Assembly: GCF_030719215.1 (NCBI RefSeq)
Contig: NZ_CP120983.1
Coordinates: 2,604,001 to 2,668,000 of the forward strand
Origin: Streptomyces sp. Alt3
GTDB lineage: Bacteria > Actinomycetota > Actinomycetes > Streptomycetales > Streptomycetaceae
Direction: 5' to 3'
Length of the DNA stretch: 64,000 bases
Each line of letters starts with the position of its first letter. Within the stretch, counting starts at the first letter, position 1. Below are positions 43,070 to 50,926 of this stretch, one piece after another. The notes under the pieces were generated by a model that was not told the DNA's origin, made no database searches, and saw only the letters and a program-made list of their open reading frames with translations. The position numbers and the translations under genes are program-made.

Positions 43070-44344
43070 CTAGCTCTTGCCGCCGGTGAAGTAGTTCTGC
43101 AGGCCGGGGACCTTGAGCGATCCGCCGAACTGACCTGCCTGCTTCACCGTCGCGTCGGTGAAGAAGGCGAACGGCACGTTCAGCGGCGGCGGGGTCTCCG
43201 GGCTGAAGGTGATCGGGATGAGGCCGAAGAGGTTGCCCTTCAGCTCCTCCGTGTACATGGTCACCGTGCCGTTGCGGATGGTGGAGGTCGAGCCCTCCGC
43301 CGCCTTGACGTGACCGGTGGTGCCGGCGGGACCCGTCGTCAGCTGGTGCAGGTCCCTGATGTCGATGGTGTCGGCGGTGAACTTCAGCACCTTCTTGATG
43401 CTGCCGTTGTACGTCCTCACCTCGACGATCCCGGCGTAGTCGAGCCCGGTGAGCGTGAGCTTCGAGGTCTCCAGCGTCCACGGGTCGTCCGGGAGCAGCG
43501 GGATGCCCTGCTCCAGGTCGGCCGCGGCGAGCGCCTCGGGGTCGGCGGTCGGGCAGGGGAAGCGCTCCTTGGCGCCGTCAGGGATGTCCTCGTCCTTCAC
43601 GGGGTCGAGTCCCTTGAGGTCGTCGTCGAGCTCCTCGACGTCCTCGCCCGCCTTGTCCGCCGCGTCGCGGATGGCGTCGGTGGTCTTGTCGACCGTGTCC
43701 TTCGCGGCCTCCGCGGCCTTCTCCGCCGGCTTGGTGGTGGCGGTGCTCTCCGACGGCTCCGGGGTCTTCGTGGTGGCGCTGGGGGACGGCTCCGCCGTCT
43801 CCTTGTCCGGTCCGTCGAAGAGGTCCTTGAGCGCGTCGCCGACACCCAGCGGGTCGAGGGGGTTCTTCGACTCGGTGGGAGCGGGAGTGGCCGAGGTGGC
43901 GGCCTTGTCCCCGGAAGCCTCCGTGGACGTGCCGTCCCCGGACTCGCTCGCGCTCGGACTGGCGGAGGGCTTCGGAGTGCCGGTGGCGTCGTCCTTGCCC
44001 TCGTCGTCCTTGTCCGCGTCGTCCTTGCCCGCGTCGTCGGACGGCGTGGCGCTCGGGGTCGGCTTCTCCTCGGGCTCCTGGGACTCGGACGGCTCGTCGG
44101 AGCGCGTCACGCAGGGCCCGGGCGCGAAGGGGATGTCCGAGTCGTCGGCCATGGCCAGCTTGGGGGTGAGCCCCATGCCCACGAAGACGGCCGTCGGCAT
44201 CGCGGCGAGCGCGAACGCCTTCTTGCCCGCGGGCATGTGCAGCTTCGTCAGGAGTGACTTCCTGGGCGCCGCGTGGCGGGGCCCTCTTCGTTCCGGCAGG
44301 CTCTCCGGTCCGAAGTCGTCCGTCCGGCTCTCGTCACCCTGCAC
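43070..44344 (-). CDS. Exported protein of the DUF6230/DUF6114 cluster with acidic Ser/Pro/Asp linker
   Basis: 424 residues from a GTG with GGGAGG five bases upstream, overlapping the end of the DUF6114 gene by 11 bases. A cytoplasmic basic start leads to a hydrophobic segment (AFALAAMPTAVFVGMGLTP) serving as signal or anchor. A 200-residue Asp/Lys/Ser/Pro/Thr-rich linker follows. The C-terminal domain of about 150 residues (LETSKLTLTGLDYAGIVEV) is beta-rich and resembles DUF6230 proteins. It is conserved in Streptomyces with unknown function and is probably surface-exposed. It is the last gene of a three-gene set. Confidence 0.75.
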   Translation of the reverse strand: MQGDESRTDDFGPESLPERRGPRHAAPRKSLLTKLHMPAGKKAFALAAMPTAVFVGMGLTPKLAMADDSDIPFAPGPCVTRSDEPSESQEPEEKPTPSATPSDDAGKDDADKDDEGKDDATGTPKPSASPSASESGDGTSTEASGDKAATSATPAPTESKNPLDPLGVGDALKDLFDGPDKETAEPSPSATTKTPEPSESTATTKPAEKAAEAAKDTVDKTTDAIRDAADKAGEDVEELDDDLKGLDPVKDEDIPDGAKERFPCPTADPEALAAADLEQGIPLLPDDPWTLETSKLTLTGLDYAGIVEVRTYNGSIKKVLKFTADTIDIRDLHQLTTGPAGTTGHVKAAEGSTSTIRNGTVTMYTEELKGNLFGLIPITFSPETPPPLNVPFAFFTDATVKQAGQFGGSLKVPGLQNYFTGGKS

Positions 44345-44900
44345 GATGCCTCCCGCCGTCGGCCTCCGCCGCCGCCTTGAACAGCATCGGCCCCCGCGGG
44401 CCCTCAGCCGTGTCATGGGATTCCTGGCCCTGCTCCGGAATCCGCTGGGTGTCGTCCCGGGTCAGCGGCGCCTGCCGGCCCTCGGGCTCCTCCGCGCCCT
44501 TCGCGTCGGCGGGGGCCCAGGAGATGGAGAGGGCTCCGCCGAGGAGCGAGAACAGGAAGCCGACGATGAAGCCGCCGATGTTGGCGACCGGTATGGAGAT
44601 CAGCGCGAGCAGGATCGCGGCGACGCCGGCGAACACCCGCACGATGTGGTGGAACCACATCGTCAGACCCAGCGTGACGAGCAGGACCCCGATGATCAGC
44701 GACCCCGCACCCGCGGTGGTGGACATCGCGATCGTCATGTTGCCGAGGTGCATGTTGGCGTACGGGAAGTACGCGATGGGTAGACCACCCAAGATGGTGA
44801 ACAGGCCCGCCCAGAACGGCCGGTTACCCCGCCAGGTGCGGAATCCCCGCCGGTAGACGGTGAGGTAGTGCTCGTTCTGCCCTGTGGACTCGGGGCTCAT
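44334..44900 (-). CDS. DUF6114 membrane protein
   Basis: 188 residues with four predicted membrane helices (FWAGLFTILGGLPIAYF, IIGVLLVTLGLTMWF, VFAGVAAILLALISI, GGFIVGFLFSLLGGALSISW) and a polar, charged C-terminal tail. The N-terminal FRTWRGNRPFWAG motif is characteristic of the family. It sits 92 bases downstream of the DUF6230 gene and overlaps the next, so the three probably act together at the cell envelope. Function unknown. Confidence 0.88.
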   Translation of the reverse strand: MSPESTGQNEHYLTVYRRGFRTWRGNRPFWAGLFTILGGLPIAYFPYANMHLGNMTIAMSTTAGAGSLIIGVLLVTLGLTMWFHHIVRVFAGVAAILLALISIPVANIGGFIVGFLFSLLGGALSISWAPADAKGAEEPEGRQAPLTRDDTQRIPEQGQESHDTAEGPRGPMLFKAAAEADGGRHRAG

Positions 44901-44992
44901 GGAAAACAGCTCCCTGGAACCGGTACTGCTGTGAGAAGAGAAGGGGTGGGCGGCCGGAAGCCCTCACGGGGCTCCGGCCGCCCGGGCGAGTG

Positions 44993-45637
44993 CTAGAAGC
45001 ACTCCTTGACGCCCTTGTGCAGCCTCAGGCTCAGGTTGCTGAGCTTGAAGGTGCCGGCCGTGGTTGCCCACGCCGTCTGCTCCACGTTGGACAGCGTGGC
45101 CGTCTTGGCGCGCTGCGAGAAGCCACCCGCCTTGACTGCCTTCTCGGTGCCGGCCTGGATGCCCGGCTTGCCCACCGAACCGGCGGCGACGCCGATGTCG
45201 ATGTTCTCGAAGTACGCGTCCGCGTCGAGCTGGGCCACGTCGAGGTACAGGTTCGTCGCCTCGACGGGCTTCTTCGGGTCGGTGCCCGCCTTCAGCTGCA
45301 GGCTGACGCTGCCGAGACCGAAGGGCAGGTCCGGCGTCACGACCGACTGGCACATGTTCGTGATCGTGGCCTTGCTGAAGCCCGACACGGCCACCGGGTG
45401 AGCCTGCTGCTTCTCTCCCTCGATGTCCGTACCGACAGCGACGCTGCCGTACTGGACGAAGTCCTCACCGACGAGCTTGTCGGTGGAGACCTTGAAGCTC
45501 TGGCCGGAGACGCTGAACGACGCGGCGAGCGCGCCCTGCGCGAGGCCTACGCCGACCGCCGCGGTCGCGACGACGCTCGGCACCATGACCAGAGCGAAAC
45601 GCTTCCATCTGGTACCACCGCGAACCTGAGAACTCAT
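44993..45637 (-). CDS. DUF6230 family exported protein (older name cholesterol esterase)
   Basis: 214 residues from an ATG with a near-ideal AAGGAGGAAAC site. A signal-type N-terminus (WKRFALVMVPSVVATAAVGVG) is followed by a beta-rich domain (FSVSGQSFKVSTDKLVGEDFVQYGSV) to the end. Orthologues were once annotated as cholesterol esterases, but no GxSxG lipase serine motif is visible, so that activity is not supported. The promoter region contains two TTACT/AGTAA palindromes. It leads a co-directional three-gene group. Confidence 0.85.
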   Translation of the reverse strand: MSSQVRGGTRWKRFALVMVPSVVATAAVGVGLAQGALAASFSVSGQSFKVSTDKLVGEDFVQYGSVAVGTDIEGEKQQAHPVAVSGFSKATITNMCQSVVTPDLPFGLGSVSLQLKAGTDPKKPVEATNLYLDVAQLDADAYFENIDIGVAAGSVGKPGIQAGTEKAVKAGGFSQRAKTATLSNVEQTAWATTAGTFKLSNLSLRLHKGVKECF

Positions 45638-45985
45638 ATGTTTCCTCCTTCTCGGACGTACATCTCCGGTACGGGCATCGTGCCCGCCCTGGGATGGGAG
45701 AAGTGCTACGTCCTCGGGAAGGAGAGCGCCCGGACCGGAGGCGCGTACCGCATCCGAATCACCGGCGATCACCCCCGAGCGACAACCACTGGCCGCGCGT
45801 CTGCGCAGCCGGTTCGGACAGGCCCTGCCCAGGGGCAGGAACCCCCCTGTCCGCGATCGGCGCCACTGCCGCCGACCACCCGGTGGGGACCCAACAGACC
45901 CACCTGCGCCGACTGGCCGTCGGGCCGGCGGGTATTGGACCGAGCGTGGCCGATCGTGGTGCATTCGCGGCCGTGACACAAGGGG

Positions 45986-46009
45986 GGTCGTTACTGACTA
46001 GTAACGACC
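45986..46009. promoter_or_regulatory. 24-bp perfect palindrome upstream of DUF6230
   Basis: Half-sites GGTCGTTACT and AGTAACGACC separated by GACT. The TTACT/AGTAA core is like operators of TetR-family lipid regulators. A second, shorter copy lies at 46121-46133. Confidence 0.7.
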
Positions 46010-46120
46010 AGATAACCGGGACACGACAGGGGGGTGTCGTCCGGCCACTCAGGGTGGCACCAAACGGACGTACGAATGATGGGATTACAACCCTAAAACG
46101 GACAGACCCTCAGAGGTGAT

Positions 46121-46133
46121 TTACTGCGAGTAA
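46121..46133. promoter_or_regulatory. Second TTACT-N3-AGTAA palindrome
   Basis: TTACTGCGAGTAA shares its half-sites with the palindrome 112 bases away, with a 3-base rather than 4-base spacer. It lies in the A/T-richer part of the spacer. Confidence 0.5.
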
Positions 46134-46195
46134 CAGCACGTACTTTTATCAAGTTTTGGTAAAGCGGATGCGTTCCTTGTCGCCCACTCGCGAAA

Positions 46196-46229
46196 ACGGC
46201 CGTGGCGCCCCGGAGGGCTCCACGGCCGT
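46196..46229 (-). terminator. Terminator of the thioredoxin-TPR gene
   Basis: A 10-bp stem, ACGGCCGTGG with its complement, followed on the minus strand by TTTTCG; it lies 10 bases beyond the stop. Confidence 0.8.
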
Positions 46230-46238
46230 GTTGTCACA

Positions 46239-47210
46239 TCAGAACAAGACGCGCGCCAGGGCGGTCCGGGCCGCGGTGACACGGGGGTCGTCGGGGCCGA
46301 TCACCTCGAAGAGTTCGAGGAGCCGCACGCGGACGGCGTCACGGTCGTCGCCGAAGTTACGGCGGACCGTCTCGACGAGCCGGCCGAAGGCGTCCTCGAC
46401 GTGACCGCCCACGAGGTCCAGATCGGCGGCGGCCATCTGCGCCGCCGGGGCGGCCGGGTTCTCCGCCGCCTCCTTGCGGACCTGCTGCGGGTCCAAGCCC
46501 GCGACGCGGCCCAGCAGTTCGGCCTGAGCGAGCCCCAGCTTGGCCTCGGTGTTGACCGGGTCGTCGGCCAGGACGCTCCGGTACGCCCGGACCGCTCCGT
46601 CGAAGTCGTTGGCGTCCAGCGCCTGCGCGGCGGTCTCCAACTGCGCGTCGTACGGTCCCGCGGGCACCTCGGCCGGAGCGCTGTCCGCGTCCCCGGCGGA
46701 CGGGTCGACGACGATCCCGGTGAGACCGAAGCGCTCCTCGCCGACCTGGATCAACTGGTCGAGCGTCTCGCGGATCTGGCTCTCGGGGGCCGCGCCCTGG
46801 AAGAGCGGGAGGGCCTGCCCGGCCACCACCGCGAAGACCGCGGGGATGCCCTGGACGCCGAACTGCTGCATCAGCATCTGGTTGGCGTCGACATCGACCT
46901 TGGCCAGCAGGAAGCGGCCGTTGTACTCGACGGCGAGACGCTCCAGGAGCGGGCCGAGCTGCTTGCACGGCTCGCACCACTCGGCCCAGAAGTCGATGAC
47001 GACGGGTACCTCGGTGGAGCGCTGGAGGACGTCGGTCTCGAAGCCCGCCTCGTCGACGTCGATCACCAGGGAGGCGGGTGCGACGGCACCGCCACCCCCC
47101 TGCCGGGCGGACTCGGCGCGGGCCTGCTCGGCCTTCGCCTTGGCGTCGCCGGCCGCCTTCACAGCGGCGAGGTCGACGACGCCGCTCATGGACATGTTCC
47201 TAGGCTGCAT
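46239..47210 (-). CDS. Thioredoxin-domain plus TPR co-chaperone (YbbN/CnoX-like)
   Basis: 323 residues from the ATG at 47210 (GGAGG nine bases upstream). An Ala/Lys-rich start leads to a thioredoxin fold (about 70-175) with active site WAEWCEPCKQL, followed by TPR helices (about 220-323; AAQALDANDFDGAVRAYRSVLADDP). In E. coli the relative CnoX hands oxidised clients to chaperones; here both active-site cysteines are kept, so redox activity is possible. A Streptomyces core gene. It diverges from the TetR gene. Confidence 0.92.
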   Translation of the reverse strand: MQPRNMSMSGVVDLAAVKAAGDAKAKAEQARAESARQGGGGAVAPASLVIDVDEAGFETDVLQRSTEVPVVIDFWAEWCEPCKQLGPLLERLAVEYNGRFLLAKVDVDANQMLMQQFGVQGIPAVFAVVAGQALPLFQGAAPESQIRETLDQLIQVGEERFGLTGIVVDPSAGDADSAPAEVPAGPYDAQLETAAQALDANDFDGAVRAYRSVLADDPVNTEAKLGLAQAELLGRVAGLDPQQVRKEAAENPAAPAAQMAAADLDLVGGHVEDAFGRLVETVRRNFGDDRDAVRVRLLELFEVIGPDDPRVTAARTALARVLF

Positions 47211-47410
47211 ACGTACATCCTCCCCCCTGTGCGCACTGTTCCGGAAAGCGATCCGCGAACCGCTTCCGTCCACGGCCACACCGGTGTGCGTGGCAATGGG
47301 ACGGAAACGGCCCCGAGGCCCTGAAAAACCCCGTGTTTCGGTGCCGGGTCCCCACCCGGCGCCTGTGGCTGTCGATCAGTCGTGGCGCAACGACGGCGGA
47401 CCGTCGCTCC

Positions 47411-47433
47411 TTACGCTACGACCCGTAGCGTAA
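47411..47433. promoter_or_regulatory. 23-bp palindrome, TTACGCTACG-N3-CGTAGCGTAA
   Basis: Perfect 10-3-10 inverted repeat, 96 bases before the TetR start and about 200 bases before the thioredoxin-TPR start. It is typical in size for a TetR dimer. Confidence 0.75.
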
Positions 47434-47506
47434 CTGTCCGGCCCCCCTCCGGGGCAAGAGCGCGCGGTGATCTGTCTCACGGGCTCCGGGGCCGGTCAGC
47501 AGTACT

Positions 47507-47518
47507 TACCGGCCGGTA
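47507..47518 (+). promoter_or_regulatory. TACCGGCCGGTA palindrome just before the TetR start
   Basis: A 12-bp perfect palindrome 10 bases upstream of the ATG; it would overlap the promoter or start region and may serve autoregulation. Confidence 0.5.
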
Positions 47519-47528
47519 TGGTCGCCGC

Positions 47529-48173
47529 ATGCCGAGCCGCACTCCCACCGAACCCGCCCGGTCCGGCCGTCCCCGGAGCGCCGAGGCCGATGCCGCGATC
47601 CTGGAGGCGACCCGTGCGTCACTGGTCGACCTCGGCTGGTCGAAGCTGACGATGGGTGATGTGGCGACGCGCGCGGGGGTCGCCAAGACGACTCTCTACC
47701 GTCGCTGGGCCGGCAAGAACGAGCTCGTGGTGGACGCGGTCGCCGTCCTCTTCGACGAGCTGGAACTGCCCGACCTCGGGAGCCTCCCGGCCGACGTGGA
47801 GGCCGTCGTCCTCCAGTTCGCGGCCCTGCTGGAGCGGCCGGAGACCAAGACGGCGCTGATGGCGGTGGTCGCCGAGTCGACCCGGGACGAGGCCTTGCGG
47901 GACCGTATACGGGGTTCGATCGTCGCCCGGCAGAAGCACCTCGTGCTGCAGGGGCGGGAGCGGGCGCAGCTGCGCGGCGAACTGCCCGCCGAGCCGGACA
48001 CGGTGGTGGCGGCCCGGACCGCCGACCTGATCTTCGACGTGATCGCCGGCGCCGTGGTGCACCGGACACTGGTGAGCGCCGAGCCCGTCGACTCCGACTG
48101 GGCCCGGCGCTTCACGATGCTGCTGCTCTCCGGGCTGGGCGCCGCGGCGGCCGGGCGGCAGCCAGGGGCCTGA
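47529..48173 (+). CDS. TetR-family transcriptional regulator
   Basis: 214 residues. The ATG at 47529 is chosen because the conserved N-terminus starts soon after (GRPRSAEADAAILEATRASLVDLGWSKLTMGDVATRAGVAKTTLYRRWAGKNELV). No strong ribosome-binding site is seen, so the transcript may be near-leaderless. The ligand domain (TetR_C_16/19-like) has no recognisable specificity. Two palindromes upstream are candidate operators. It converges on icmA. Confidence 0.92.
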   Translation: MPSRTPTEPARSGRPRSAEADAAILEATRASLVDLGWSKLTMGDVATRAGVAKTTLYRRWAGKNELVVDAVAVLFDELELPDLGSLPADVEAVVLQFAALLERPETKTALMAVVAESTRDEALRDRIRGSIVARQKHLVLQGRERAQLRGELPAEPDTVVAARTADLIFDVIAGAVVHRTLVSAEPVDSDWARRFTMLLLSGLGAAAAGRQPGA

Positions 48174-48203
48174 GACCCCGGGGAGTCACCGCCGACCGGG
48201 GGC

Positions 48204-49904
48204 TCAGAAGCCCGGCGGCTCCGTGTAGACACCCCACTCGTCGCGCAGCACCCCGCAGATCTCTCCGAGGGTCGCCTCGGCCCGCACCGCCTCCAGCATC
48301 GGGCCGATCATGTTCGAACCGTCGCGCGCGGCGGCCAGCATGGCGTCCAGCGCCTCGCGGACCTCCGCGTCCTGGCGGCCCTCCTTGCGCCCGGCGAGCA
48401 CCCGCACCTGCTCTCGCTCGACCTCATGGCTGACCCGCAGGATCTCCAGGTCGCCGGTGACCGAACCGTGGTGGACGTTGACGCCGACGACCCGCTTCTC
48501 CCCCTTCTCCAGCGACTGCTGGTAGCGGAAGGCGGATTCGGCGGTCTCACCGGTGAACCAGCCGTCCTCGATGCCGCGCAGGATGCCTGAGGTCATCGGT
48601 CCGACGGGGTGCCGGCCGTCGGGGTGCGCCCGGGTGCCGCGTTCCCTGATCTGTTCGAAGATCTTCTCGGCGTCGGCCTCGATGCGGTCGGTGAGCTGCT
48701 CGACGTACCACGAACCGCCCAGCGGGTCGGCGACGTTGGCGACGCCGGTCTCCTCCATGAGCACCTGCTGGGTGCGCAGCGCGATCTCCGCCGCCTGCTC
48801 CGACGGGAGGGCGAGCGTCTCGTCCAGGGCGTTGGTGTGCAGGGAGTTGGTGCCCCCGAGGACGGCGGACAGCGCCTCCACCGCGGTGCGCACGACGTTG
48901 TTGTACGGCTGCTGGGCGGTGAGCGAGACACCCGCCGTCTGGGTGTGGAAGCGGAGCCACTGCGCCTTGTCCGTCTTCGCGCCGTAGGTCTCCTTCATCC
49001 AGCGGGCCCAGATCCGGCGGGCGGCGCGGAACTTGGCGATCTCCTCGAAGAAGTCGAGGTGCGCGTCGAAGAAGAAGGAGAGCCCCGGCGCGAAGACGTC
49101 GACGTCCAGACCGCGGGAGAGGCCCAGCTCGACGTACCCGAAACCGTCGGCGAGGGTGTACGCGAGCTCCTGCGCGGCCGTGGCCCCCGCCTCGCGGATG
49201 TGGTAGCCGGAGACGGAGAGCGGCTTGTACGCGGGGATGTCGCGGGCGCAGTGCTCCATCAGGTCGCCGATGAGGCGCAGATGGGGCTCGGGCTGGAAGA
49301 GCCACTCCTTCTGCGCGATGTACTCCTTGAAGATGTCGGTCTGGAGCGTGCCGTTGAGCACGGCGGGGTCGACGCCCTGGCGCTCCGCTGCGACGAGGTA
49401 CATGCAGAAGACGGGGACGGCGGGTCCGCTGATCGTCATCGAGGTGGTGACGTCACCGAGCGGGATGTCCTGGAAGAGGACCTCCATGTCGGCGGCGGAG
49501 TCGATGGCGACACCGCAGTGGCCCACCTCGCCGAGCGAGCGGGCGTCGTCGGAGTCGCGGCCCATGAGGGTCGGCATGTCGAAGGCGACGCTGAGCCCGC
49601 CGCCGCCGTTGGCCAGGATGGACTTGTACCGCTCGTTGGTCTGCTCGGCGTTGCCGAAGCCGGCGAACTGGCGGATCGTCCAGGTGCGGCCCCGGTAGCC
49701 GGTGGCGTGGAGCCCCCGGGTGAAGGGGTACTCGCCGGGCCAGCCGATCCGCTCGAAGCCCTCGTACGTGTCACCGGGGCGGGGCCCGTACACGGGCTCC
49801 ACCGGGTCACCGGAGAGCGTGGTGAAGTCCGCGTCGCGCTTGCGGGCCTTGTCGTACCGGGCCTGCCAGCGGCGGCGGCCTTCCTCGATCGCAGATGCGT
49901 CCAT
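48204..49904 (-). CDS. icmA: Isobutyryl-CoA mutase large subunit IcmA
   Basis: A coenzyme-B12-dependent rearrangement of isobutyryl-CoA to n-butyryl-CoA, feeding valine carbon into polyketide and fatty acid precursors. 566 residues, exactly the length of known IcmA. The substrate pocket has Phe80 (TWTIRQFAGFGN) and Gln198, the pair that distinguishes IcmA from methylmalonyl-CoA mutase (Tyr and Asn). There is no B12-binding C-terminal domain; that is carried by the small subunit IcmB, which is not in this window. A 24-bp palindrome lies seven bases before the ATG. Confidence 0.95.
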   Translation of the reverse strand: MDASAIEEGRRRWQARYDKARKRDADFTTLSGDPVEPVYGPRPGDTYEGFERIGWPGEYPFTRGLHATGYRGRTWTIRQFAGFGNAEQTNERYKSILANGGGGLSVAFDMPTLMGRDSDDARSLGEVGHCGVAIDSAADMEVLFQDIPLGDVTTSMTISGPAVPVFCMYLVAAERQGVDPAVLNGTLQTDIFKEYIAQKEWLFQPEPHLRLIGDLMEHCARDIPAYKPLSVSGYHIREAGATAAQELAYTLADGFGYVELGLSRGLDVDVFAPGLSFFFDAHLDFFEEIAKFRAARRIWARWMKETYGAKTDKAQWLRFHTQTAGVSLTAQQPYNNVVRTAVEALSAVLGGTNSLHTNALDETLALPSEQAAEIALRTQQVLMEETGVANVADPLGGSWYVEQLTDRIEADAEKIFEQIRERGTRAHPDGRHPVGPMTSGILRGIEDGWFTGETAESAFRYQQSLEKGEKRVVGVNVHHGSVTGDLEILRVSHEVEREQVRVLAGRKEGRQDAEVREALDAMLAAARDGSNMIGPMLEAVRAEATLGEICGVLRDEWGVYTEPPGF

Positions 49905-49911
49905 GGATCAA

Positions 49912-49935
49912 ATTTACTAGGACGTCCTAGTAAAT
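49912..49935 (-). promoter_or_regulatory. 24-bp perfect palindrome at the icmA start
   Basis: Half-sites ATTTACTAGGAC and GTCCTAGTAAAT with no spacer, seven bases upstream of the icmA ATG. A repressor here would cover the promoter or the 5' end of the message. Confidence 0.85.
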
Positions 49936-49946
49936 GTCGACGGCAA

Positions 49947-49974
49947 ACCGCCCGGCGCTTTCGCGCGGGGCGGT
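49947..49974 (-). terminator. Terminator of the DUF3817 gene
   Basis: ACCGCCC and GGGCGGT arms plus an inner GCGC pairing, just after the stop at 49988 on the minus strand. Confidence 0.65.
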
Positions 49975-49987
49975 CAGGTGGTGCCCG

Positions 49988-50320
49988 TCAGGCCTTGACG
50001 GCCTGTGCGGATCCGTCGGTGATCAGCGGCTCGACCTCCTGGACCACCTTGCGCTCGACGAAGAACGCGGCGGTCGGGATCGTGCCGGAGATCAGCACCC
50101 AGAGCAGCTTGCCGACCGACCACTTCGCCTTGGATCCGAGGTCGAAGGCGAAGATCAGGTAGATGATGTAGAGGACACCGTGGAGCTGCGAGACGACGAG
50201 CGTCAGACCCTCACCGGTGTCGAAGCCGTACTTGAAGATCATGCAGACGCACAGGATCAACAGCATGACGGCGGTGACGTAGGCCATCACCCGGTAGCGG
50301 GTCAGCACACTGCGTTTCAT
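49988..50320 (-). CDS. DUF3817 small membrane protein
   Basis: 110 residues from the ATG at 50320; no good ribosome-binding site. Three membrane helices (YVTAVMLLILCVCMIFKYG, GVLYIIYLIFAFDL, LWVLISGTIPTAAFF), with the DUF3817 signature HGVLYIIYLIFAFDLGSKAKW. Function unknown; the family is also found fused to transporters. It lies 65 bases downstream of a MarR gene. A paralogue is at 55,181-55,531. Confidence 0.9.
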   Translation of the reverse strand: MKRSVLTRYRVMAYVTAVMLLILCVCMIFKYGFDTGEGLTLVVSQLHGVLYIIYLIFAFDLGSKAKWSVGKLLWVLISGTIPTAAFFVERKVVQEVEPLITDGSAQAVKA

Positions 50321-50385
50321 GGCATCGAGCGTAACCGGAGGTCCGGGCCGATCTTCGGGCGCCCCGGCTCTCACGCGCGGGGTGT

Positions 50386-50895
50386 TCAGGCGCCGTCGAA
50401 GTCCTGCGCGGCCACCCGCAGCGGCCGGAGCATCGCGAAGATCTCGGCGCATTCCTCTTCGTCGTAGACGCCGAGCCCGAAGTCCATCGCCATCAGGTCC
50501 TGGCTGGCCGCCTCGACGACCTCCCGGCCCTTGTCGGTGATGGAGGCCAGGGTTCCGCGGCCGTCGTTGGGGTTGGGCCGCTTGTCCACCAGCCCCGAGC
50601 GCACCAGCCGGTCGACGGTGTTCGTCACCGAGGTGGGGTGCACCATCAGACGCTCGCCGATCTTGGACATCGGCAGCTCGCCCGCCTGGGAGAAGGTCAG
50701 CAGGACCAGGGCCTCGTAGCGCGCGAAGGTCAGTCCGTAGGGTTTGACCACCGCGTCCACCTCGGCGAGCAGGATCTGCTGCGCACGCATGATCGAGGTG
50801 ATCGCGCCCATGGAGGGCACCGGCCCCCACCGCCGGTGCCAGAGTTCCTCGGCGCGGGCGATGGGATCGAAGGGGAGGCTGAGCGGCTTCGGCAC
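50386..50895 (-). CDS. MarR-family transcriptional regulator
   Basis: 169 residues from a GTG. A winged helix (about 55-125) contains LTFARYEALVLLTFSQAGELPMSKIGERLMVHPTSVTNTVDRLVRSGLVDKRPNPNDGRG, the full MarR consensus. An N-terminal extension, FDPIARAEELWHRRWG, is typical of a Streptomyces subgroup. It probably controls itself and perhaps the DUF3817 gene downstream. The ligand is unknown. Confidence 0.92.
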   Translation of the reverse strand: MPKPLSLPFDPIARAEELWHRRWGPVPSMGAITSIMRAQQILLAEVDAVVKPYGLTFARYEALVLLTFSQAGELPMSKIGERLMVHPTSVTNTVDRLVRSGLVDKRPNPNDGRGTLASITDKGREVVEAASQDLMAMDFGLGVYDEEECAEIFAMLRPLRVAAQDFDGA

Positions 50896-50926
50896 GGCAC
50901 GACCTTACCCACTGGTCACTTGGTGG

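Larger units (their letters stand above)
45638..46238. other. 601-bp regulatory spacer upstream of the DUF6230 gene
   Basis: No supported gene; open frames here are extensions of the DUF6230 frame or shadows. It holds the DUF6230 promoter, two palindromic sites (listed separately), an A/T-richer stretch at about 46070-46165 unusual for this genome, and the terminator of the thioredoxin-TPR gene. Confidence 0.6.
47211..47528. other. 318-bp divergent regulatory region between the thioredoxin-TPR and TetR genes
   Basis: No gene is supported. The region contains two perfect palindromes (listed separately) and the promoters of both flanking genes. Confidence 0.6.

Noticed and set aside
44993..45637. 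Calling the DUF6230 protein a cholesterol esterase
   Set aside because: No lipase serine motif or catalytic triad can be seen; the name comes from older annotation.
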